Shown piece by piece: positions 1 through 6,533 of a DNA stretch of 6,636 nucleotides. The notes beneath the pieces were generated by a model. It was not told where the DNA came from, did no database searches, and was given only the letters and a program-made list of their open reading frames with translations. The stretch comes from Methanobacterium sp. (lineage in GTDB: Archaea; Methanobacteriota; Methanobacteria; Methanobacteriales; Methanobacteriaceae). The stretch covers positions 1-6,636 of the forward strand of contig WASR01000113.1 of NCBI GenBank assembly GCA_009712615.1. Reading direction: 5' to 3'. The first letter of the stretch is position 1. Each line of letters opens with the position of its first letter. Made by a program: the position numbers and the translations under genes.

Positions 1-237
1 GTATAATAATCCTAGTGATGCCCATTAGTATCGTTTCATGTAGTTTTCGTTATCAAAAATATAGTATAATTGGAGATATAAATTTTTTTTGAATCAATGT
101 TGTTGTCAAAACTTTATTTTACCTCATTCATACAAAAACTTAAATATTTAAACTTTTAAATGAATATCACTACTATCCAAGTTGAGATAAAATAACCCCA
201 ATATTTTAAACCAACTAAAAAATGAGGCAAATTTGCA
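1..237. other. A+T-rich intergenic region upstream of the small surface protein gene
   Basis: No supportable gene lies here. An eight-T run at 83-90 could be an archaeal oligo-T terminator for a plus-strand gene that ends before the window. TATA-like sequences for the gene at 238 occur at 140-150 (TTAAATATTTA) and 185-195 (AGATAAAATAA). The second would give a 5' leader of about 25 nt that keeps the Shine-Dalgarno sequence GAGG at 224-227. The sequence alone does not decide between them. Confidence 0.5.
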
Positions 238-672
238 ATGAAAACAAAGATATCTATAATTTTAGGGATGGGCCTGATTGGATTAGTAATATTATTAGTT
301 GTCGCTTCAATTTTTCACAGCCCAGATAGTTCTGAATCGTTTGTTCAAGAAGCAGATATAGGTGGGGAAGGTATACAATACCAATACCTGACTGTACCGA
401 GTGATTATGATCTGAAGGTCAGCATCACCAACGTGACTAAACTATCAGAAACAAGCAAGGTTGCAGAAATCAAAGCATACGCACTTAAAATTCGAGGAGC
501 AAATGGACATCATCCTGAAAACTATGGTGATCAAGTAATTAAAACAAGCCAATTTGGAAATCTTAAAACCAACTGTTTTGAAGGAAATATTACCTATAAA
601 AAGGGTGTTAAATCATTTGGATTTGTTACAAACAATGTAAAAGCCCATATCACAATATTAAAGAGATTATAA
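238..672 (+). CDS. Small membrane-anchored or secreted protein of unknown function
   Basis: I do not recognise the family. The 144-residue protein starts with a short basic tip (MKTK), followed by one hydrophobic segment at about residues 5-26. This is either an uncleaved N-terminal anchor or a signal peptide, so the rest should lie outside the membrane. The exterior part (about 27-144) is polar, has alternating hydrophobic residues typical of beta strands, and contains a single cysteine (C113). Two N-glycosylation sequons are present, N65-V-T and N117-I-T, which fits an archaeal surface protein. No catalytic motif or lipobox is visible. The start is supported by GAGG at 224-227, ten bases before the ATG. 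The gene appears monocistronic: an oligo-T run follows the stop and the next gene is convergent. It is probably a real gene, given the coherent anchor-plus-domain layout; its function is open. Confidence 0.75.
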   Translation: MKTKISIILGMGLIGLVILLVVASIFHSPDSSESFVQEADIGGEGIQYQYLTVPSDYDLKVSITNVTKLSETSKVAEIKAYALKIRGANGHHPENYGDQVIKTSQFGNLKTNCFEGNITYKKGVKSFGFVTNNVKAHITILKRL

Positions 673-680
673 CCTTTTTT
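673..680 (+). terminator. Oligo-T terminator of the small surface protein gene
   Basis: CC followed by six T residues lies directly after the stop codon. Archaeal RNA polymerase commonly stops on such T runs without a hairpin. The 59-bp gap to the convergent ATPase stop has no comparable T run on the minus strand, so the ATPase terminator is not identified. Confidence 0.5.
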
Positions 681-731
681 GAACAAAATCAAATTCTTCA
701 AATTTTATCTTTATATTTTGAGTTTCCATTA

Positions 732-3206
732 TCATTTTTTGGTTAATAGGGTAGAAGATACTATTTTTTTATAAAAGCCTTTATGGTTTTGTATATATTT
801 GTAATAAAAGATTTTAAGGTAATCCTCCAGTACAAACGCTGCTAATGAGTAAATCCATACAAATAAAGCTAATTGCCATCCTATTGGCGTTAAAAACCAT
901 CCGAAAACAACCAGCAAAGTTGCAAACAAATCAGTTAATATTACTGACCAGAAAAATATTCCACTGGGTTTGACAGACCAGAAATGTCCGGTGTTTCTGG
1001 TGACAAACATGGTCAAATGTCCTGCAACAACCAGTTTTAAAAATATTAACGATTGTATCACCCCTGCATCAAGATTTAGTATCACTTTCCCTATGTAAAA
1101 AAGGAAAAACGATGAAACCACACCTAGAGCGCCTAAAAAAGTTGCAAGTCCAATTACACTAGACATATCCCATTTTTGTGGGCTATTAACTGTTTCAGTC
1201 CGGTCATAGGCAATTGTCATTACAGGTATATCATCCAATAATGCAATTAGAACCAGCATAAGTGCTGTGACAGGATAGAAATCAAATAACAGGATTACTA
1301 ATGCTGTGAAAATTAAAATTCTTATGGTTTCAGCTACCCTGTAAATTGAATAGCTCTTCATTCTATGAAATATTTTATAACTTTCTTTAATCGCATTAAT
1401 GATTACAGAAAGTCCGGGTTTTGTTAATACAATATCTGCTGCAGATTTAGCAGCATCAGTAGCTCCTGATAATGCAATTCCAGCATCGGCTTTTTTGAGT
1501 GCCGGAGCATCATTTACTCCATCACCCGTCATTCCTATGATCTTCCCATCTTCCTGTAGAAGTTCAACTATTCGGTACTTGTGCTCTGGAAAAACCTCTG
1601 CAAATCCACTGGCTTTTTCTATAACTTCTACTGCTTCAGCATCGGGCAAATCTAAAAATGATCCAGGGAGTTTGATGTTGGTTTCAAGATCCAGTTCACC
1701 TGCAATTTCCTTCGCAATAGCAATGTGATCTCCTGTCACCATTTTAACCTGTATTCCCATGGATTTTGCTGCTTCTATTGTGTCCTTCGAACTTTTCCTG
1801 GGAGGATCATAGAGTGCGATAAGACCTATCAACTGCCATTTGTCATTTTTGTCTGTTGCTGCAACACCAATTGCACGGTACCCCTTCGATGCATAGTGAT
1901 CTATTTGACGTAACACCTTCAATTTAAGTATTTCTTCCTCAGAAACCAATGCAACAATTACTTGTGGAGCTCCCTTAGACACACTGAATATTTTTCCAGT
2001 AGTTGATTCTACTTTAGACTGCGTACTTTTACGTACAGGGTCAAATGGATTGAAACTCAAAGTTTTATATTCTGATAATTTTTCGTTTAGGGTTTCTGAT
2101 TTTTTTACAGATTCGAGCACTGCTTTGTCAATTGGATCAGATTCATCACTCATGGATGTTAGACCCGCGTAAAAAATGACATCATCCTTTGTGTAACTGT
2201 TGTAGGGTGATATTTCTGCTATTGATATCTTGTTCTTGGTAAGTGTACCTGTTTTGTCAGAAAATAGTATGTCCATACCTGCCATTTCTTCAATTGCTGC
2301 AAGCTTGCTTACTATGGCTTTTTTTTTAGCGAGTGCCATTGCACCAACTGTCATTGTAACGGAAAGTACAGCTGGCTGTGCAACTGGTATGGATGCTATT
2401 GTAAGTACCAGAGCAAATCCCAATATATCAAAAAATCCCTGATGACGAAGTATGCCTGCAATGAATATGAGTATAACCATTATGGCATCTAAAATTATGA
2501 GGTAATCCCCAATTTTAATAACAGCTTGTTCTAGGTGGCTTTTGGAGGGGGCCTTTGCTACCAGTCCTGCTGCCTTTCCAAAGAATGTGTTCATTCCAGT
2601 TGAAAAAACAACACCCTCCATCTGGCCCTTCTGAATAATTGAACCGGAATAACATATATCTCCAACTGCCTTATCAACTGGCAAAGATTCTCCTGTTATT
2701 GAGGATTCATCTGCTGTTACATAATCTCCTTCCAAGAGTTTGATATCTGCAGGAACAATATCTCCTAGGCGTATTTTCACTATGTCTCCTGGAACAACTT
2801 CTTTTGATGGTATTTTTATCCATGTGTTGTCACGTTTAACTTGTGCATCGAAGGCTAATTTTTCTTTCAAAAGATCTATGGCATTGTCTGCCTTGTCTTC
2901 TTGCCAAAATCCTACTGCACCATTAATGAGTAGTAAAAGTAAAATTATGCTGAATTCTTCCCAGTGCTGTATTGCGAGGGATAGTAATAGAGCAATTTCT
3001 ATCATCCATGGTATGGGCCCCCAGAAGTATCCAAAAAACTTTTTTAGATGTCCCTTTTTAATCTCTGTTATTTCGTTGTAACCATAGTCATCCAATCTTT
3101 TCTTTGCTTCAGCACTAGAAATTCCGTTGATAGAAGATGAGTATCTTTCTAAAACTTGGGATGTGGTCATGGATTTAAGATCATCCAATACAGAGTCTGA
3201 TACCAT
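732..3206 (-). CDS. Plasma-membrane proton-efflux P-type ATPase (P3A type)
   Basis: This 824-residue ion pump uses ATP through an aspartyl-phosphate intermediate and probably exports protons. In order it has: M1-M2 at about 63-102; an actuator domain with TGES at 171-174; M3-M4 at about 232-290, including PVAQP at 274-278; the phosphorylation site DKTGT with D317; a nucleotide-binding domain with KGAP at 411-414; MVTGDH at 489-494; GDGVNDAP at 561-568; and six C-terminal membrane helices at about 620-796. My alignment by eye to plant H+-ATPase AHA2 puts N95 at its Asn106 (M2), R629 at Arg655 (M5) and D659 at the proton-carrying Asp684 (M6, in the sequence LLDDIPVMT). The tail after M10 is only about 28 residues and lysine-rich, so the plant autoinhibitory domain is absent. 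The ATG at 3206 is the first in frame after a stop at 3231-3233; no Shine-Dalgarno precedes it. The proton assignment comes from these residues; another cation is not excluded. Confidence 0.93.
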   Translation of the reverse strand: MVSDSVLDDLKSMTTSQVLERYSSSINGISSAEAKKRLDDYGYNEITEIKKGHLKKFFGYFWGPIPWMIEIALLLSLAIQHWEEFSIILLLLLINGAVGFWQEDKADNAIDLLKEKLAFDAQVKRDNTWIKIPSKEVVPGDIVKIRLGDIVPADIKLLEGDYVTADESSITGESLPVDKAVGDICYSGSIIQKGQMEGVVFSTGMNTFFGKAAGLVAKAPSKSHLEQAVIKIGDYLIILDAIMVILIFIAGILRHQGFFDILGFALVLTIASIPVAQPAVLSVTMTVGAMALAKKKAIVSKLAAIEEMAGMDILFSDKTGTLTKNKISIAEISPYNSYTKDDVIFYAGLTSMSDESDPIDKAVLESVKKSETLNEKLSEYKTLSFNPFDPVRKSTQSKVESTTGKIFSVSKGAPQVIVALVSEEEILKLKVLRQIDHYASKGYRAIGVAATDKNDKWQLIGLIALYDPPRKSSKDTIEAAKSMGIQVKMVTGDHIAIAKEIAGELDLETNIKLPGSFLDLPDAEAVEVIEKASGFAEVFPEHKYRIVELLQEDGKIIGMTGDGVNDAPALKKADAGIALSGATDAAKSAADIVLTKPGLSVIINAIKESYKIFHRMKSYSIYRVAETIRILIFTALVILLFDFYPVTALMLVLIALLDDIPVMTIAYDRTETVNSPQKWDMSSVIGLATFLGALGVVSSFFLFYIGKVILNLDAGVIQSLIFLKLVVAGHLTMFVTRNTGHFWSVKPSGIFFWSVILTDLFATLLVVFGWFLTPIGWQLALFVWIYSLAAFVLEDYLKIFYYKYIQNHKGFYKKIVSSTLLTKK

Positions 3207-3227
3207 ATGCTTAATGTGTCTTGAAAA

Positions 3228-3237
3228 CTTTTATATT
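3228..3237 (-). promoter_or_regulatory. Probable TATA box of the ATPase gene (leaderless transcript)
   Basis: Read on the minus strand the site is AATATAAAAG. Its centre is about 26 bp from the ATG at 3206, the usual archaeal distance from TATA centre to transcription start. The mRNA would therefore begin at or next to the start codon, which fits the missing Shine-Dalgarno sequence. A second minus-strand candidate (GTATAAAATT, about 3337-3346) would instead give a leader of about 110 nt. Confidence 0.5.
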
Positions 3238-3467
3238 CATCTATTTTCTGGTTTCAACTCCCCACGGAATGTTACAATCTTGCCAAAAATTCTAATTTTG
3301 AGGGTTACATACTGCAAAATTAATTGTTACATAATAAAATTTTATACTCTTCAAATATTATTTAAACGCTAAAAACGATTTATTATTCGATTTAATAGTC
3401 ATAAATGGATTTGATTATTTAGTTACGGGCAGATTTGAGTTATTTGTTTGATTTTATGATTAATAAT

Positions 3468-3494
3468 ACCTAACGTAACATTAGGTAAACCTAA
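3468..3494 (+). promoter_or_regulatory. Upstream iron-type operator of the repressor-feoB operon
   Basis: Positions 3481-3494 read TTAGGT-AA-ACCTAA, an exact inverted repeat with six-base arms resembling the DtxR/IdeR recognition core (TTAGGT...ACCTAA). Its right arm ends two bases before the TATA box and covers the expected TFB recognition element, so a bound repressor would block TBP/TFB. A further exact half-site ACCTAA lies at 3468-3473. Together with TTAGGT at 3481-3486 it makes an outward-facing repeat, and it may be half of a weaker site centred 21 bp (two helical turns) upstream. Confidence 0.8.
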
Positions 3495-3496
3495 AC

Positions 3497-3503
3497 TTTA
3501 TAA
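3497..3503 (+). promoter_or_regulatory. TATA box of the repressor-feoB operon
   Basis: TTTATAA lies 47 bp before the ATG at 3551. Transcription should start about 25 bp downstream, near 3523-3528, giving a leader of about 25 nt. The box sits between the two operator palindromes. Confidence 0.7.
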
Positions 3504-3535
3504 GTAGTGTAGTACAATTGTGTAACATAGAATTG

Positions 3536-3551
3536 TTTAGGTGAACCTAAA
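3536..3551 (+). promoter_or_regulatory. Downstream iron-type operator containing the ribosome binding site and first base of the start codon
   Basis: The sequence TTTAGGT-GA-ACCTAAA is a perfect inverted repeat with seven-base arms. Its centre contains AGGTGA (3539-3544), a strong match to the archaeal anti-Shine-Dalgarno CACCT core, six bases before the ATG at 3551-3553. The last A of the palindrome is the A of that ATG. The site begins about ten bases after the predicted transcription start, so repressor bound here would block initiation or early elongation. The Shine-Dalgarno also fixes the repressor's start. Confidence 0.82.
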
Positions 3552-4276
3552 TGTCAACGAATGAAAAGTTAAGTTCAAACATCGAGGAATATCTCGAGAC
3601 CATTTACAAACTAAGCCAAAGAGATGGAGAAGTTAAGACTTCTAAAATCTCTAAGGATCTTGGAATAACTCAAGCCAGTGTTTCAGAAATGTTAAAAAAA
3701 CTTGATAAAATGAATTACGTCCAATATTCACAATATAAAGGGGTTAAATTAACAGATAAAGGGCTGAAAGCTGCACAAAAAATTACTAGAAAGCACAGAT
3801 TACTCGAAAGATTTTTACATGATATATTGAAGCTCAAGGATAACCTACTGCATGATCAGGCATGTGAAATGGAACATTCACTCTCAGACGAAGCTGAAAG
3901 AGCCATGTGCCAAGTACTGGAATATCCGGACAAATGTCCTGGAGATAGCGTTATTCCAGCCTGTGATCTCAAATTCACATCATGTGATGAATGTATGAAA
4001 CGTAGGGAAGAAGAAGTAAACGAAGTTGGAAAAAGAAATGAAAATCTCATCCCTATTATGGATCTTAAAGATCATCAAAAGGGTAAAGTATCCTTCATTC
4101 GTGGAGATTACAAAGTTATAAGAAGACTACTGGATATGGGAATCACCATAGGGGCATTTATCAGTGTGGTAAAAATAGCACCATTAAGTGGACCCGTAGA
4201 AGTAGCAATTAGGGGTTCAAAACTCGCAATTGGCCGTGACATAGCATGTAATGTCTTTGTTGAACTAGTGGAATAA
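3551..4276 (+). CDS. DtxR-family metal-dependent transcriptional repressor with C-terminal FeoA-like domain
   Basis: This cytoplasmic DNA-binding protein probably senses Fe(II) and represses its own operon. Residues about 8-70 form a winged helix-turn-helix (recognition helix near [14 protein letters not shown]); about 75-125 form the metal-binding dimerisation domain; about 166-241 are an SH3-like FeoA domain. Metal ligands match DtxR with an offset of three: H82, E86, H101, C105, E108 and H109 stand for DtxR H79, E83, H98, C102, E105 and H106. DtxR Met10 is replaced by E13, nearer to MntR Asp8, and E16 lines up with MntR Glu11, so the primary site is mixed. The cysteine at 105 favours iron over manganese, but this is inferred. 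Between dimerisation and FeoA domains lie four cysteines, C129, C138, C145 and C148, suggesting an extra Zn or Fe-S site. The first gene of the operon, it lies under two exact palindromic operators, which implies autoregulation. Length (241) is normal for the three-domain class. Confidence 0.93.
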   Translation: MSTNEKLSSNIEEYLETIYKLSQRDGEVKTSKISKDLGITQASVSEMLKKLDKMNYVQYSQYKGVKLTDKGLKAAQKITRKHRLLERFLHDILKLKDNLLHDQACEMEHSLSDEAERAMCQVLEYPDKCPGDSVIPACDLKFTSCDECMKRREEEVNEVGKRNENLIPIMDLKDHQKGKVSFIRGDYKVIRRLLDMGITIGAFISVVKIAPLSGPVEVAIRGSKLAIGRDIACNVFVELVE

Positions 4277-4290
4277 TTGAAGGAATTTGT

Positions 4291-6303
4291 ATGAACAGAG
4301 ACACCGAAGAAAGATCCCCAAAACCAATTAGGTTTAAAAGATCAAAAAAACAAGAAAAAGAAACCGATACTCCTCTAAAAATTGATTACACCATTGCATT
4401 GGCTGGAAATGCCAATGTAGGAAAGAGCGTTGTATTCAACGAGCTAACAGGATCCAACCAGATCATAGGAAATTGGCCCGGTAAAACTGTTGAAAGAGCC
4501 GTTGGAAAGCTAAGTTTTGAAGGGAAATGCATTGAAATTATTGATCTTCCAGGCATATATTCATTCTCAACTTATTCCATGGAAGAAATTGTTTCAAGAG
4601 AATACATAGCCTTTGAAAAACCTGATGTAGTTATAAATGTCGTGGATGCATCAGTACTAGAGAGAAACCTGTTCTTTACCATCCAATTAAAGGAGATGAA
4701 TGTGCCTCTCATAGTATGTGTCAACCAGATAGATCTAGCTAAACAAAAGGGAATTATCATAGACACGGACAAACTTTCAAAGGCCTTAGGAGTTCCAGTT
4801 GTTTCAACAGTGGCAATAAGAGGTGAAGGACTCCATGAACTCATGGAAACTGCCATCGAAACTGCAAGCCAGAAAACAACTTCAGACAGCCATACCCTTG
4901 AGTACGGTGCAGAAGTAGAAAACAGAATTGAAAAGATCACAGAAGATATAGATAATAAAAATCTCGATCTGGGATATCCATCCCGCTGGGTGGCAATTAA
5001 ACTCCTAGAGAATGATCCAGAGATTCGAAAACTTGTTGAAACTCAATCTAGAGAAGTTGTAAACCATGCCTACTCCCTTGCCAGGGAAATTGAAGGGATA
5101 CATAACGAACCATCATTTTCTGTGATAGCTTCAGAAAGATATTTCCTGGCAAACCAATTTGCATTTGGAGCACAATTGGAAAGTAAAATAAAAATAACCT
5201 TCGCTGAAAAGCTCGATAGATTAGTAACCCACAGGGTGTTTGGATACATAGTATCTGCCCTAGTAGTAGGAGGTTTACTACTTTGGACATTTGTGGTGGG
5301 TGATTTCCTTTCAGGTTTACTATCAAATGCTTTCAGCTTTTTCCAACCGGTGGATCCTCAGACAACAGGAACTTTAACCAGTATTTTGTGGAATGGAGCA
5401 TTTGGAGGAATAGTTGCAGGTGTAACCCTGGTACTTCCATTTGTAATTCCATTTTATATGATGTTAAGTCTGATTGAAAACTCAGGAATACTAACTAGGG
5501 TGGCATTCATGATGGACAGTGCCATGCATAAAATTGGTCTGCATGGAAAGGCACTAATCCCAATGATTCTTGGTTATGGTTGTAATGTCCCAGCAATAGA
5601 AAGCACAAGAATACTCGAAACAAGGCGTGAAAGGCTTTTAGCAGCATTTGCAATCACATTTGCGCCTTGTGCAGCGAGAACTATAGTTATTTTAGGACTG
5701 GTTGCAGTTTACGTGAATATCTGGTGGGCCATTGCATTATATGGAATAGACATATTAGTGATGTTTGTGTTGGGAAGACTGGCCTACAAGGTCGTTCCAG
5801 GTGAAGCATCGGGACTCATCATGGAAATGCATACATTCAAAGTACCTTCAATTTCAGTTGCAGCTAAACAAACTTGGTCAAGAACGAAATCATTGATTTA
5901 CGTTGTATTTCCGGTGTATATCATTGGAAGTGCTGCAATTCAAGCTTTGTACGCATTAGGATTCTTAACACCCGTAGCTAATGCACTCGCACCAATAACC
6001 GTCTTCTGGTTGGGATTACCTGTAATTGCAGGAGTTGTGTTGATATTTGGAGCTGTTAGAAAAGAATTTGTACTGTTGATGCTAGTGGCAATCTTCGGTA
6101 CCAACTTAGCAGCAGTTCTAACACCAATACAGTTTGTTATACTTGCCCTCGTGAGTATGTTGTTCTTACCATGCTTGGCAACGTTGACCATACTGCTAAA
6201 GGAATTTGGTGCAAAGGCAACTGCCATCATTGCTCTTGCAAACATAACAACCGCATTGATTGTGGGTGGACTGGCCTACAGACTGTTCCTTCCGTTTTTA
6301 TGA
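4291..6303 (+). CDS. feoB: FeoB, GTP-dependent ferrous iron transporter
   Basis: FeoB imports Fe(II) across the cytoplasmic membrane. The cytosolic G domain (about 33-190) shows G1 GNANVGKS (39-46), G2 threonine T66 in NWPGKTVE, G3 DLPG (85-88), G4 NQID (145-148) and a G5-like STVAIRGEG (172-180). A helical guanine-dissociation-inhibitor-like region follows to about 310, then the membrane domain from about 317. Typical FeoB core motifs are present: GYGCNVP with C431, PCAAR with C460, KE at 591-592, and PCLAT with C628 followed by KEFG. At 670 residues it is about 100 shorter than E. coli FeoB, as is usual for methanogens, and the protein ends soon after the last helix. A charged, lysine/arginine-rich extension of about 31 residues precedes the G domain; no other in-frame ATG is available before M97, and AAGGA at 4280-4284 supports the start. 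The gene follows the repressor by 14 bp and has no promoter of its own visible. No separate feoA lies in the window. Confidence 0.97.
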   Translation: MNRDTEERSPKPIRFKRSKKQEKETDTPLKIDYTIALAGNANVGKSVVFNELTGSNQIIGNWPGKTVERAVGKLSFEGKCIEIIDLPGIYSFSTYSMEEIVSREYIAFEKPDVVINVVDASVLERNLFFTIQLKEMNVPLIVCVNQIDLAKQKGIIIDTDKLSKALGVPVVSTVAIRGEGLHELMETAIETASQKTTSDSHTLEYGAEVENRIEKITEDIDNKNLDLGYPSRWVAIKLLENDPEIRKLVETQSREVVNHAYSLAREIEGIHNEPSFSVIASERYFLANQFAFGAQLESKIKITFAEKLDRLVTHRVFGYIVSALVVGGLLLWTFVVGDFLSGLLSNAFSFFQPVDPQTTGTLTSILWNGAFGGIVAGVTLVLPFVIPFYMMLSLIENSGILTRVAFMMDSAMHKIGLHGKALIPMILGYGCNVPAIESTRILETRRERLLAAFAITFAPCAARTIVILGLVAVYVNIWWAIALYGIDILVMFVLGRLAYKVVPGEASGLIMEMHTFKVPSISVAAKQTWSRTKSLIYVVFPVYIIGSAAIQALYALGFLTPVANALAPITVFWLGLPVIAGVVLIFGAVRKEFVLLMLVAIFGTNLAAVLTPIQFVILALVSMLFLPCLATLTILLKEFGAKATAIIALANITTALIVGGLAYRLFLPFL

Positions 6304-6319
6304 TCAGTCTTCAATCCAT

Positions 6320-6331
6320 TTATTTTTTTTA
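6320..6331 (+). terminator. Oligo-T terminator of the repressor-feoB operon
   Basis: A run of eight T residues at 6323-6330, preceded by TTTA, lies about 20 bp after the feoB stop. This is a typical archaeal T-tract terminator without a hairpin. Confidence 0.6.
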
Positions 6332-6360
6332 TCTTACAATAATTTCAGTGTCTAACAACT

Positions 6361-6390
6361 AAAAAAAAAGCATTAATCGTGCTAAAAAAA
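6361..6390 (-). terminator. Possible minus-strand terminator: two T tracts around a short hairpin
   Basis: Nine A residues at 6361-6369 and seven at 6384-6390 become T9 and T7 on the minus strand. Between them AGCA (6369-6372) and TGCT (6380-6383) can pair around a seven-base loop. A minus-strand transcript arriving from the right would meet T7, a small hairpin and then T9. No minus-strand gene is visible in the window to use it, unless the structured region is transcribed. Confidence 0.4.
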
Positions 6391-6396
6391 TATAAA

Positions 6397-6448
6397 ATAT
6401 AGGGCAGATTAGGTACATTTGAGCGAAAAATGATATTTTGCCCTATAT
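6397..6448. repeat. Inverted repeat 1 (10-bp arms, 32-base loop)
   Basis: The arms ATATAGGGCA (6397-6406) and TGCCCTATAT (6439-6448) are exact complements. The loop holds a single iron-box half-site TTAGGT at 6409-6414 with a poor partner. The right arm overlaps a TATATAAA sequence, so it could be a promoter element rather than an RNA stem. Confidence 0.6.
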
Positions 6449-6462
6449 AAACTTGTTTTTGC

Positions 6463-6498
6463 TGTAGGGATCAGCTGGTTTTAGCTTTGATCCCTACA
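6463..6498. repeat. Inverted repeat 2, strong hairpin (11-bp arms)
   Basis: TGTAGGGATCA (6463-6473) pairs exactly with TGATCCCTACA (6488-6498). An alternative inner fold keeps ten of these pairs and adds AGCT (6473-6476) with AGCT (6483-6486) around a two-base bulge, making a stem of about 14 pairs with a six-base loop. No T run follows on the plus strand, so it is not a classical terminator. It shares the TAGGG/CCCTA core with repeat 1. Confidence 0.65.
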
Positions 6499-6533
6499 TC
6501 TAAAATGCAGTAGGAAATATGGCTGTCAAATTA

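Larger units (their letters stand above)
3269..3528. repeat. Six scattered GTTAC motifs in the divergent promoter region
   Basis: The pentamer GTTAC occurs on the plus strand at 3271-3275, 3304-3308, 3326-3330 and 3422-3426, and on the minus strand (as GTAAC on plus) at 3475-3479 and 3522-3526. Four of these extend to GTTACA. One minus-strand copy lies between iron-box half-sites; another lies at the predicted transcription start of the repressor gene. They may be sites for a second regulator, but no family is assigned. Confidence 0.35.

Noticed and set aside
3..92. A frame open at the left edge, 29 codons then TGA, as the C terminus of an upstream gene
   Set aside because: It ends inside a T8 tract, is mostly A+T-rich hydrophobic codons and has no recognisable motif. 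It cannot be told from chance.
1399..3081. Plus-strand open frames of 62-113 codons opposite the ATPase
   Set aside because: They lie wholly antisense to a well-conserved P-type ATPase and have compositions expected of antisense frames.
3127..3372. Plus-strand 81-codon frame overlapping the ATPase start and the divergent intergenic region
   Set aside because: Its first part is antisense to the ATPase, the rest covers the ATPase promoter, and it has no Shine-Dalgarno or recognisable motif.
4328..4333. TTAGGT inside the start of feoB as an internal iron operator
   Set aside because: It is a lone half-site with no matching partner after a two-base spacer and no nearby promoter.
3856..5326. Minus-strand open frames opposite the repressor and feoB
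   Set aside because: Both opposing plus-strand genes have complete conserved motifs; these frames look like shadows.
6409..6422. TTAGGT in the loop of inverted repeat 1 as an iron operator
   Set aside because: The partner half (ATTTGA) matches ACCTAA at only three of six positions, too weak to call.
6397..6498. A miniature transposon bounded by TAGGG...CCCTA ends, or a CRISPR array
   Set aside because: The outer ends match at only about eight of twelve bases, no target-site duplication is evident, and there are no regularly spaced direct repeats.
6400..6500. A tRNA gene
   Set aside because: The stems do not form a cloverleaf, and no T-loop GTTCRANNC or anticodon arm can be placed.
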